This document shows, one piece after another, positions 1-5,270 of a DNA stretch of 5,270 bases. Origin of the DNA: JACKOD01 sp041591635. Lineage in GTDB: Bacteria > Pseudomonadota > Gammaproteobacteria > Pseudomonadales > Oleiphilaceae. The notes under the pieces are model-generated. The model had not been told where the DNA came from. It worked only from the letters and a program-made list of their open reading frames with translations, and ran no database searches. Numbering within the stretch: position 1 is the first letter of the stretch; each line of letters opens with the position of its first letter. A program made the position numbers and the translations under genes. The stretch spans positions 1 to 5,270 of the forward strand of contig JBFHRO010000227.1 of the NCBI GenBank assembly GCA_041591635.1. Direction: 5' to 3'.

Positions 1-861
1 AAAGGTAAACATGGCGACCGAGTCAAAATAAACTTCGGCACCGTGGGTGAGGGTTGTCCACAGGCTGGCCGAATAGGCCAGGCCGATTGCGGTTGCCACC
101 GGGACGTCCATCGTGAGGCTGCGTGCTTTAATATCCCGCACTGCGGCACTGAAAAAAGGTCTGGCCGAATAAAACACGACGGGGGTGGCCACCAGCAAGC
201 TGATAAGCCGGAACAGATATTCAAACTGCCCAGTGATGCCGCCGGCGAGCCCCATATAAAGCGGGATCGCAAACATCATGTTTTGCATCATGCCCAGTCC
301 GGCAATGGCCAGTCGCAGGAGCGACTCTCGCCGGGCCTGCTCAAAGTGGCGTTCGGCATCGTTGATCTTATAGGGGCGGGCGGGATAGCCCAAGGCGAAG
401 ATCTGTTCCAGAATGTCGCTGAGCCGGACGACGGCGTCATCCCAAACCAGGGTGGCGCGCAGTGAGCTGTGGTTAATGGTAAACGAATCAACACCTGAAA
501 GGCTGTTGATTCGCCGCTCGATTAACCAAATGCATGCGGCGCAGGTTATGTCTTCTATTAACAGGGTGGTTTGGCAACGCGTGTCGGTTGCTTTGGCAAA
601 GTCTTTTTGTATCTCCGCCATGTCATAGATACGCAGCTCATCAAGGGTTGCGTTTGACAGCGCGACTGGTGGTTTGAGCGAGTGTGTCCGAATGCTGTAG
701 AACTCGCTCAGACCTTCATTCTGTATCAGCTCATAGACGTTCTTGCAGCCATAGCAACAAAACGGCAGGGCCGGCCCGGTGGTGAAGCGGGCGGTTATTG
801 CGTCAGTTGTGTCAACCGGTTCACCGCAGTGTGTGCAGTGCAGGTCTGTGCTTGTGCTCAT
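1..861 (-). CDS. ccoI: Copper-translocating P1B-type ATPase CcoI/FixI, N-terminal part (cut by window edge)
   Basis: The frame is open from an ATG at 861 to base 1, giving the first 287 residues of a protein whose family usually runs to about 800. Residues 9-12 (CTHC) and 35-39 (CCYGC) form the Cys-rich N-terminal module typical of CcoI/CopA2-type pumps. An HMA-like copper-binding domain follows at about 97-165, with its metal motif CAAC at 107-110 and the family-like sequence CAACIWLIE. Hydrophobic segments lie near 181-206 and 215-240, followed by MDVPVATAIG (251-260) and YFDSVAMFTF at the edge. The membrane CPC motif, the DKTG phosphorylation site and the ATP-binding domain would lie beyond the window. 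By family knowledge it exports Cu(I) across the inner membrane for assembly of the CuB centre of cbb3 oxidase. It starts 7 bases after the ccoH stop with only a weak AGGCGAG-like ribosome site, suggesting translational coupling. The assignment over general CopA rests on the position after ccoG-ccoH. Confidence 0.93.
   Translation of the reverse strand, partial: MSTSTDLHCTHCGEPVDTTDAITARFTTGPALPFCCYGCKNVYELIQNEGLSEFYSIRTHSLKPPVALSNATLDELRIYDMAEIQKDFAKATDTRCQTTLLIEDITCAACIWLIERRINSLSGVDSFTINHSSLRATLVWDDAVVRLSDILEQIFALGYPARPYKINDAERHFEQARRESLLRLAIAGLGMMQNMMFAIPLYMGLAGGITGQFEYLFRLISLLVATPVVFYSARPFFSAAVRDIKARSLTMDVPVATAIGLAYSASLWTTLTHGAEVYFDSVAMFTF
484..513. repeat. Perfect 10-bp inverted repeat inside ccoI
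   Basis: CGAATCAACA (484-493) and TGTTGATTCG (504-513) are exact reverse complements separated by 10 bases, and CCT/AGG within the spacer (494-496 with 500-502) could extend the stem past one bulged base. It lies in codons 117-126 of ccoI, in the HMA domain. In mRNA it would make a stable hairpin. Whether it matters or simply reflects coding chance cannot be told here. Confidence 0.55.
675..710. repeat. Perfect 9-bp inverted repeat inside ccoI
   Basis: TGAGCGAGT (675-683) and ACTCGCTCA (702-710) are exact reverse complements with an 18-base spacer, in ccoI codons 51-62, between the Cys-rich module and the HMA domain. A 9-bp match at this spacing is roughly expected once by chance in a window of this size, so the structure is real in sequence but weak as evidence of function. 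Confidence 0.4.
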
Positions 862-868
862 GGCTCGC

Positions 869-1378
869 CTAGGTTTGGGGAGCGAGCATGATTTCATGGC
901 TGCCAGGCAGCTCGATAAACCCTTTAATGCGCCAGCTTCCATCGTGGGACAGCAAGTGTGCATGCCATTTGCCGATGGCTAACGGCTTTTCAAGGGTGTT
1001 GCCAAAACCACCACCGGGAAGTGGGAAAAGCTGGACCTTTTGATCCTGCCCTTGCATGGTGGTATGCAACAGCTTGAGAGTCAGGGCAGGTACTGAAAGG
1101 GCCGAGTCGCTACTGAGCTCGACCTTCAGATAATCCGGGTTCGAAAGTGAGGCGATGGCGCGAATGCCCAGGGCCTTCGCCTGTTTGTCGGCCATGAGTT
1201 CCTGGTTAATCGCAAGACCATCTTTGTAATAGTTGTCGCTGACCAGCGAGTCCTGACCCGTGACGGCAAGCGCGATCATGATCGAACTGAGAATAATCGA
1301 CGCCAAAGGAATGGAAAGCAGGAACCAGGGCCAGAATTGACGGTACCAAGTGAGGCTCGGTTTTACCTGTGTATGCAT
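869..1378 (-). CDS. ccoH: cbb3 oxidase assembly protein CcoH/FixH
   Basis: A 169-residue protein with a short cytoplasmic N-terminus, one strong membrane span at about residues 15-40 (rich in Trp, Leu, Ile and Ser) and a periplasmic domain for the rest. Just after the span is SDNYYKDGLAIN (about 47-58), the hallmark of the FixH family. The length fits the family (about 150-170). CcoH is needed for stable assembly of the cbb3 complex and is reported to contact CcoN and the copper-supply factors; its exact activity is not settled. The ATG at 1378 sits 25 bases after the ccoG stop. The ribosome site is weak (a GAG-rich stretch about 12-18 bases upstream). The stop at 869-871 is followed 7 bases later by ccoI. 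The gene lacks enzymatic motifs, so the name rests on the NYYK motif, topology and neighbours. Confidence 0.92.
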   Translation of the reverse strand: MHTQVKPSLTWYRQFWPWFLLSIPLASIILSSIMIALAVTGQDSLVSDNYYKDGLAINQELMADKQAKALGIRAIASLSNPDYLKVELSSDSALSVPALTLKLLHTTMQGQDQKVQLFPLPGGGFGNTLEKPLAIGKWHAHLLSHDGSWRIKGFIELPGSHEIMLAPQT

Positions 1379-1403
1379 GGTGTATTTGCTCGCTCTCGTT
1401 GTA

Positions 1404-2822
1404 CTAGGGGTTTAGTGGCGCCAGAAACCGGCTTTGGGCATTTTGATTCAAATCTGGATCGGTTTCCGATCTCACCTCGAAAATGATGGTCTGGGCAGAT
1501 TCCTTGACGTGCTTGGGGTCGACTTCGACCGCGGCCGGCAGTGAGTAAACTTCGCCTGATGCAACCAGAACACGGGTGGGGGTGGTGATCTTGATCGCTT
1601 CTACACCCGTGACCGCGACATTAAAGTACTGACTGGTATCTGACATGTTGAGGATCTTGAGGGTGTAGGCGTTTTCAATCATGCCTTGACCTGTGTAGCG
1701 ATAGAGTGCTCCCCGGTCTTTAAGTACGTCTACCACCAGCGGCACCCGGGTGCTCAAACTGTATACAACAGAACCGATCATTAACGCCAGCACAAGTCCA
1801 TAGCCAATGGAGGTGGGGCGTAACAGGTGTGATTTCTGCCCCTTAAGGCTGTTTTCATTGGTATAGCGGATGAGACCACGGGGGTAGTTCATCTTGTCCA
1901 TAATCTGATCGCAAGCGTCGATACAGAGCGCACAGCCAATGCACTCGTATTGCAGACCGTTGCGAATGTCGATGCCGGTCGGACACACCTGAACACACAT
2001 GTTGCAATCAATGCAGTCACCCAGTTGGGCTTGTTTGGGATCCGCGCCTTTTTTGCGGCTGCCTCTGGGCTCGCCCCGACCGGGATCATAGGAGACGACC
2101 ATAGTGTCGCTGTCAAACATGACGGACTGAAAGCGCGCGTAAGGACACATATACAAGCAGACCTGCTCTCTAAGCCAGCCGGCGTTGATGTAGGTGGCCG
2201 CCGTAAAAAAGGCGATCCAGAAATAGGCGGCTGTTTCTTCGATGCTTAGGGTGAAGAGGTCAACGACCAGCTCCCGGATGGGATAAAAATAGCCGACAAA
2301 GGTGATGCCTGTTGCCAGTGCCACCACTAACCACAAGAAATGCTTGCTGCCCTTGCGCAGGATTTTTTCAGAAGTCAGTTCGGCCTTGTCGAGTTTGATC
2401 CGCTGATTGCGTGAGCCTTCGGTTTTCTCTTCAATCCACATGAAGATCAAGGTCCACACGGTTTGAGGACAGGTATAGCCACACCATACGCGGCCAAATA
2501 AGGTGGTCACGAAGAAAAGACCAAATGCACAGATGATTAGCATCCAGGTCAGGAGGATGAAATCCTGTGGCCAGAAGGTAGTGCCAAAGAGATGAAATTG
2601 ACGTGCTGGTAAATCAAAGTGAACCAGCTGCTTGCCGTCGAGGTTGATCCAGCAAACCGCAAAATACATTCCCATGAACCCATAAAGGGTGACATTGCGC
2701 AGTCGCTGGAAAAAACCTTTGATTTCCTTTACATAGATTTTCTGGCGCGACGCATAGAGTTCGATGGTGCGTGTTGCCGACGGCTCGGCTTCGAGATTTT
2801 TGGCTGGAATTTTATCGCTCAT
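1404..2822 (-). CDS. ccoG: Membrane polyferredoxin CcoG/FixG (cbb3 oxidase accessory, copper handling)
   Basis: A 472-residue protein counted from the ATG at 2822; the frame also offers a TTG three codons upstream (2831), which I disfavour because it would sit almost on top of the only AGAG-like ribosome site. Membrane spans lie near residues 44-60, 88-108, 163-180, 198-214 and 338-356. Two membrane-proximal cysteine pairs are present: CGYTCPQ (114-120) and CLYMCPY (222-228). A cytoplasmic ferredoxin region carries two cluster motifs, CIDCNMCVQVCP (270-281) and CIGCALCIDAC (294-304), enough for two [4Fe-4S] clusters. The last ~115 residues form the FixG C-terminal Ig-like domain. Members of the family have been linked to Cu(II)-to-Cu(I) reduction feeding the copper pump CcoI. 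It is the first gene of the ccoGHI group, 216 bases beyond the ccoP stop, so it may have its own promoter. All expected cysteines are present and the length is normal. Confidence 0.96.
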   Translation of the reverse strand: MSDKIPAKNLEAEPSATRTIELYASRQKIYVKEIKGFFQRLRNVTLYGFMGMYFAVCWINLDGKQLVHFDLPARQFHLFGTTFWPQDFILLTWMLIICAFGLFFVTTLFGRVWCGYTCPQTVWTLIFMWIEEKTEGSRNQRIKLDKAELTSEKILRKGSKHFLWLVVALATGITFVGYFYPIRELVVDLFTLSIEETAAYFWIAFFTAATYINAGWLREQVCLYMCPYARFQSVMFDSDTMVVSYDPGRGEPRGSRKKGADPKQAQLGDCIDCNMCVQVCPTGIDIRNGLQYECIGCALCIDACDQIMDKMNYPRGLIRYTNENSLKGQKSHLLRPTSIGYGLVLALMIGSVVYSLSTRVPLVVDVLKDRGALYRYTGQGMIENAYTLKILNMSDTSQYFNVAVTGVEAIKITTPTRVLVASGEVYSLPAAVEVDPKHVKESAQTIIFEVRSETDPDLNQNAQSRFLAPLNP

Positions 2823-2870
2823 CAGGGGCAAACTCTAACAAACAGAAAACAGGAGACAGTTTCGGTGCGC

Positions 2871-2903
2871 CGTTGTAACGCGCTTACTGCATCCGTTGAA
2901 ACG
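2871..2903. repeat. Two CGTT-N2-AACG palindromes upstream of ccoG
   Basis: On the plus strand CGTTGTAACG (2871-2880) and CGTTGAAACG (2894-2903) differ by one base and each is a palindrome of CGTT and AACG arms around two bases. Their starts are 23 bases apart, about two helical turns, and they lie roughly 48 and 71 bases upstream of the ccoG ATG. Such a layout would suit cooperative binding of a dimeric regulator, but I do not recognise the consensus and each element is short, so chance is a real alternative. Confidence 0.3.
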
Positions 2904-2978
2904 AAGGTGACGGCATCACACAACGATGGCTCCAGGCGTTTCTTATTTTTCTGCAAGGGCGTATCTGCCACCTCCGAA

Positions 2979-3026
2979 ACTCCTGAAAAGGCTTGTTTCC
3001 ATATAAAGGATGCCTTGTTCAGGAGT
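2979..3026 (-). terminator. Hairpin after ccoP: possible terminator, attenuator or mRNA 3'-end stabiliser
   Basis: The plus-strand arms ACTCCTGAAAAGGC (2979-2992) and GCCTTGTTCAGGAGT (3012-3026) are complementary over 14 base pairs with one bulged base and a 19-base loop; TCC/GGA inside the loop (2998-3000 with 3008-3010) could extend the stem. It begins 12 bases after the ccoP stop codon, in the position of an operon-end structure. The transcribed strand continues TTTCGGAGG rather than a long U-run, so it is a poor match to a classic intrinsic terminator. A partial terminator or a 3'-end-protecting structure that gives more ccoNOQP than ccoGHI transcript fits better. The structure is visible; the function is inference. 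Confidence 0.5.
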
Positions 3027-3038
3027 CGCGGCGCGCGG

Positions 3039-3932
3039 TTACTTCTGAGACCTACTGTACACGTACGCTGCCAATACATGCACTTTTTCTTCTCCCAACA
3101 GCTCACCATGTGCGGGCATTACACCCGCGCGACCGTGCAGAATGGTCTGCTTGATCGCGTTTTCGGTACTGCCATAAAGCCAGACGTCGTCGGTAAGGTT
3201 GGGCGCTCCCATCGCCTGGTTGCCCGTGGCATCGGCGCCGTGGCAGGCAGCACAAGCGGTTGCAAACATCTGCTGACCCCGCTCGGCGGATTCCTTATCC
3301 TGGCTTCGGTTGCTGAAGGTTAACAGGTAATTGACCAGATCATTCACATCGGCACCCGACATGGCGGGATTCAGCCCTTTGGCAGGCATGGCCGCCATCC
3401 GCCCGTACTGGATGGAATGCTTTATAGCCTCAGGCGTGCCACCGTAAAGCCAGTCAGAATCCGTCAGATTGGGGAAGCCTTCGGCGCCGGTTGCCGATGA
3501 GCCGTGGCAGACGGCACAGTTGTTGGCAAACAGACGCTGACCGATCTTCAGGGCTTCAGGATCCTGCGCCAGCTCAGGGATGGGGCGGGTCGCAAGGGCC
3601 TTGAACAAAGGACTGTATTTGGCTTCCGCCGACTCCACTTCTTTTTCCCACTGGTTGTGGGAGGTCCAGTCCAAAAAGCCCTTGAATGAGCCCAGGCCGG
3701 GATAGGCGGCCAGATACACCAGTGCAAAAATGATGGTGCCGATAAACATGTAAAACCACCACTTGGGCAGAGGATTATCGTACTCCTCAATGCCGTCGAA
3801 GGCGTGCCCCATGGTTTTGTCGGTTTCGCTGTCGGTTGTTTGGCTTTTTCGCGTGGCAAACAGCAACCACCAGCACCCTAAAATGCTGCCCAGTATGATG
3901 ACTGAAATCCACGCGCTCCAGAAACTACTCAT
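3039..3932 (-). CDS. ccoP: cbb3-type cytochrome c oxidase subunit III, di-haem cytochrome CcoP
   Basis: A 297-residue membrane-anchored di-haem c protein. I chose the ATG at 3932 (MSSFWSAW) because GGAG lies 10 bases upstream (3943-3946) and the product matches CcoP N-termini; an in-frame GTG at 3953 would add seven basic residues and lengthen the overlap with ccoQ. Spans lie at about residues 4-25 and 59-77, separated by the CcoP signature IEEYDNPLPKWW (48-59). Two cytochrome c domains follow with haem sites CAVCH (139-143) and CAACH (227-231), and Met-Pro motifs at M182 and M272 that are likely axial-ligand sites. The two domains are evidently duplicated: PNLTD...WLYG recurs at 154 and 244, 90 residues apart. 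CcoP receives electrons from soluble or membrane cytochromes c and passes them to CcoO. It overlaps ccoQ by 8 bases (ATGAGTAG), indicating coupled translation. Length and motifs are complete. Confidence 0.97.
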   Translation of the reverse strand: MSSFWSAWISVIILGSILGCWWLLFATRKSQTTDSETDKTMGHAFDGIEEYDNPLPKWWFYMFIGTIIFALVYLAAYPGLGSFKGFLDWTSHNQWEKEVESAEAKYSPLFKALATRPIPELAQDPEALKIGQRLFANNCAVCHGSSATGAEGFPNLTDSDWLYGGTPEAIKHSIQYGRMAAMPAKGLNPAMSGADVNDLVNYLLTFSNRSQDKESAERGQQMFATACAACHGADATGNQAMGAPNLTDDVWLYGSTENAIKQTILHGRAGVMPAHGELLGEEKVHVLAAYVYSRSQK

Positions 3933-4110
3933 GGTTTTTCTTCTCCGTATCACTCAGCGTACGTTGGTCGATATGATCATCCTGAAAGGGGAGATTCGCT
4001 GCATCGTCGAAACGTTGCTTTCGTTTGCTCCCGTAAGCCCACCAGCAGATACCGATGAACGCGATCATGACGAAAATGGTCGACATTCCACGTAATGTAT
4101 TAATATCCAT
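3925..4110 (-). CDS. ccoQ: cbb3-type cytochrome oxidase small subunit CcoQ
   Basis: A 61-residue protein with one membrane span (about residues 9-26, ending ICWWAYG) followed by a basic SKRKQRF stretch and an acidic, hydrophilic tail, which is the usual CcoQ shape and size. In the oxidase complex CcoQ has no cofactor; it stabilises the interaction of CcoP with the CcoNO core, and in some species protects activity in the presence of oxygen. The ATG at 4110 begins 3 bases after the ccoO stop. No good ribosome site is visible, so translation is probably coupled to ccoO. The TAG stop at 3925-3927 lies inside the ccoP start. Identification rests on position, size, and the WW-Y-G plus basic motif. 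Confidence 0.93.
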   Translation of the reverse strand: MDINTLRGMSTIFVMIAFIGICWWAYGSKRKQRFDDAANLPFQDDHIDQRTLSDTEKKNHE

Positions 4111-4113
4111 GAT

Positions 4114-4722
4114 TTAGCGCTTGCTCTTGAGCACAGTGCCGAGCTGCTGCAAGTAGGCAACCATGGCTTCTATTTCGGTTTTGCCTTTCACCGCTGCCGA
4201 TGCATTGGCGATGTCTTCATCTGTGTAAGGCACACCCACCGCACGCAAGGCTTGCATACGCTTGGGCGTTACTTTGTGGTCGAGCGTATTGGTAAACAGC
4301 CATGGGTACGACGGCATAATCGACTCGGGTACTACGTTTCGCGGATTGTACAAGTGCGCCCGGTGCCAGTCATCGCTGTAACGCCCGCCAACCCGGGCCA
4401 GATCCGGTCCGGTGCGCTTTGACCCCCACAGGAAGGGGTGCTCGTACACTGACTCGCCTGCCAGCGAATAGTGCCCGTAGCGCTCGGTTTCTGCACGGAA
4501 GGGGCGAATCATCTGGGTGTGACAGACGTTGCAGCCCTCTCTGATGTAGATATCCCTGCCTTCAAGTTCCAATGCCGTCAACGGTTTCAAACCGTCGACA
4601 GGTTCAGTTACTTCTTTGGTGAAAAAAAGCGGAACGATTTCCACCAAGGCGCCAAAGCTGATGGCGACGACAATCAATGCGATCATCAGGCCCAGGTTTT
4701 TTTCAACTAACTCGTGATTCAT
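4114..4722 (-). CDS. ccoO: cbb3-type cytochrome c oxidase subunit II, mono-haem cytochrome CcoO
   Basis: A complete 202-residue protein, normal for CcoO. An N-terminal anchor spans about residues 11-33, and the rest is a periplasmic cytochrome c domain. The haem c site is CNVCH (64-68) within the family signature EGCNVCHTQMIRPF; the likely axial Met is M136 in ESIMPSYPW (133-141). Other family blocks visible are ERYGHYSLAGE (80-90) and GSKRTGPDLARVGGRYSDDWH (100-120). CcoO relays electrons from CcoP to the haem b of CcoN. The start is well supported: AAGGAG at 4730-4735 lies 7 bases before the ATG and overlaps the ccoN stop codon, so the two genes are coupled across an 11-base gap. CcoQ follows 3 bases after the stop. 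Confidence 0.98.
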   Translation of the reverse strand: MNHELVEKNLGLMIALIVVAISFGALVEIVPLFFTKEVTEPVDGLKPLTALELEGRDIYIREGCNVCHTQMIRPFRAETERYGHYSLAGESVYEHPFLWGSKRTGPDLARVGGRYSDDWHRAHLYNPRNVVPESIMPSYPWLFTNTLDHKVTPKRMQALRAVGVPYTDEDIANASAAVKGKTEIEAMVAYLQQLGTVLKSKR

Positions 4723-4729
4723 CTGCTAA

Positions 4730-4735
4730 CTCCTT
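4730..4735 (-). promoter_or_regulatory. Strong ribosome binding site of ccoO
   Basis: The minus strand reads AAGGAG 7 bases ahead of the ccoO ATG, the best Shine-Dalgarno sequence in the window. It overlaps the ccoN TAA (4734-4736), so ribosomes ending ccoN are placed to restart on ccoO. It decides the ccoO start. Confidence 0.85.
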
Positions 4736-5270
4736 AGGCCGCCTGGGGTACATTGTCCAGCACTTCGGCATCTTGCTGTCGTACTGTCATCCACACGTTG
4801 TATGCCATGACCAGCATGCCTGCCAGGAACACGGCGCCACCTATGGCGCGCACCAGATAGCCCAGGTGACTGAATTCAACGGATTCAACGAAGCTGTACT
4901 TCAGGGTACCGTCATCGTTAATTGCTCTCCACATCAAGCCTTGCATGATGCCGTTAACCCACATGGCAGCGATGTAGAGCACGGTGCCGATGGTGGCGAG
5001 CCAAAAATGGGTGTTGATCAGGCTGACGCTATACATTTCCCGCAATCCGTAAAGCTTTGGAATCAGGTGATAGATGGCGCCAATAGAAATCATGGCAACC
5101 CAGCCCAAAGCGCCTGAATGAACATGGCCAACCGTCCAGTCGGTATTGTGAGACAAGGCGTTCACGGTTTTGATCGACATCATGGGGCCTTCGAAAGTCG
5201 ACATGCCGTAGAAGGAGAGAGACACCACCAAAAACCGCAAAATAGGATCGGTGCGCAGTTTGTGCCAGGC
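4734..5270 (-). CDS. ccoN: cbb3-type cytochrome c oxidase catalytic subunit I CcoN, C-terminal part (cut by window edge)
   Basis: The frame is open from the right edge to a TAA at 4734-4736, giving the last 178 residues of a protein of about 475. The N-terminal two thirds lie outside the window. The visible part contains YGMSTFEGPMMSIK (21-34 of the visible part), with the conserved Glu at 27, then NTDWTVGHVHSGALGW (42-57). The HVH histidines at 49 and 51 correspond to the haem ligands of haem b3 and low-spin haem b in the cbb3 family. About four membrane spans are evident (near 10-32, 52-70, 86-106 and 136-160). CcoN binds haem b, haem b3 and CuB, reduces O2 to water and pumps protons in the inner membrane. 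A TTG inside the frame at 5240 is not a start, because recognisable CcoN sequence (WHKLRTDPILRF) continues upstream to the edge. Any promoter and FNR/Anr site of the operon would lie outside the window. Confidence 0.97.
   Translation of the reverse strand, partial: AWHKLRTDPILRFLVVSLSFYGMSTFEGPMMSIKTVNALSHNTDWTVGHVHSGALGWVAMISIGAIYHLIPKLYGLREMYSVSLINTHFWLATIGTVLYIAAMWVNGIMQGLMWRAINDDGTLKYSFVESVEFSHLGYLVRAIGGAVFLAGMLVMAYNVWMTVRQQDAEVLDNVPQAA

Larger units (their letters stand above)
2823..3038 (-). other. Intergenic region between ccoP and ccoG
   Basis: This is the only sizeable non-coding gap in the window, about 216 bases. On the transcribed strand it begins with a GC-rich stretch after the ccoP stop, then the hairpin at 2979-3026, then a lower-complexity A-rich stretch (about 2938-2955), then two CGTT-N2-AACG palindromes, and finally a T-rich run leading to a weak AGAG ribosome site 10 bases ahead of the ccoG ATG. 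A frame of 95 codons crosses it on the minus strand (2822-3109), but it overlaps the end of ccoP and its sequence is unlike any protein family I recognise, so I treat it as chance. I could not find a convincing sigma70 promoter or an FNR/Anr box here. Confidence 0.7.

Noticed and set aside
43..465. A 140-codon plus-strand frame opposite ccoI
   Set aside because: It lies antisense to clear CcoI coding sequence and its translation has no membrane, domain or family features.
494..508. Similarity of the sequence CCTGAAA-GGCT-GTT at 494 to that at 2982 in the post-ccoP hairpin
   Set aside because: The match needs two one-base gaps, one copy is coding and the other intergenic, and the surrounding stems differ; probably coincidence.
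2906..2920. TGTGA...TCACC-like element, suggestive of a CRP site
   Set aside because: The half-sites are 5 bases apart rather than the 6 of the CRP consensus, and one flank is off-consensus.
2822..3109. A 95-codon minus-strand frame spanning the ccoP-ccoG gap
   Set aside because: It overlaps the ccoP end in another frame, runs through the hairpin, has no recognisable family or convincing ribosome site, and ends at the ccoG start; best read as a chance open frame.
2619..3323. A 234-codon plus-strand frame across ccoG, the gap and ccoP
   Set aside because: It is antisense to the well-supported ends of two conserved genes and its product resembles no family; a shadow frame.
3180..3520. Internal repeat in ccoP
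   Set aside because: It is the known duplication of cytochrome c domains in the CcoP family, not a new repeat element.

Overview
This window holds a cbb3-type cytochrome c oxidase locus, read entirely from the minus strand. In transcription order, from the right end to the left, it carries the 3' part of ccoN, then ccoO, ccoQ and ccoP (the oxidase structural genes), a roughly 207-base intergenic gap, and then ccoG, ccoH and the 5' part of ccoI (the assembly and copper-supply genes). ccoN and ccoI are cut by the window edges; nothing suggests they are broken in the genome. The order ccoNOQP-ccoGHI is the standard proteobacterial arrangement. Together with the protein sequences (CcoG with a FixG C-terminal domain, CcoI with an N-terminal Cys-rich module plus HMA domain, a 61-residue CcoQ), it points to a gammaproteobacterium, perhaps of the Pseudomonas/Marinobacter/Cellvibrio breadth. 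The genus is not determinable from this window, and the phylum-level placement is from recognition, not from a search.

Layout: 4734-5270 ccoN C-terminal part; 4114-4722 ccoO; 3925-4110 ccoQ; 3039-3932 ccoP, overlapping ccoQ by 8 bases; 2823-3038 intergenic, with a strong imperfect hairpin just after ccoP and two CGTT-N2-AACG palindromes ahead of ccoG; 1404-2822 ccoG; 869-1378 ccoH; 1-861 ccoI N-terminal part. Genes within each group are 3 to 25 bases apart or overlap, as expected of two operons or one operon with an internal processing or termination point.

How the parts work together: CcoN (haem b, haem b3, CuB), CcoO (mono-haem c) and CcoP (di-haem c) form the high-affinity terminal oxidase that takes electrons from cytochrome c and reduces O2 under low oxygen; CcoQ is a small membrane subunit that stabilises it. 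CcoI is a P1B-type copper ATPase needed to load CuB, CcoG is a membrane ferredoxin-like protein tied to copper reduction or handling, and CcoH is a single-span assembly factor.

I found no undescribed system here: the coding content is ordinary core respiration. The items worth a second look are small nucleic-acid structures: the hairpin after ccoP, the paired palindromes upstream of ccoG, and two perfect inverted repeats inside the ccoI coding region. No tRNA, rRNA, CRISPR array, insertion sequence or prophage feature is visible, and no canonical FNR/Anr box (TTGAT-N4-ATCAA) was found in the one intergenic gap.
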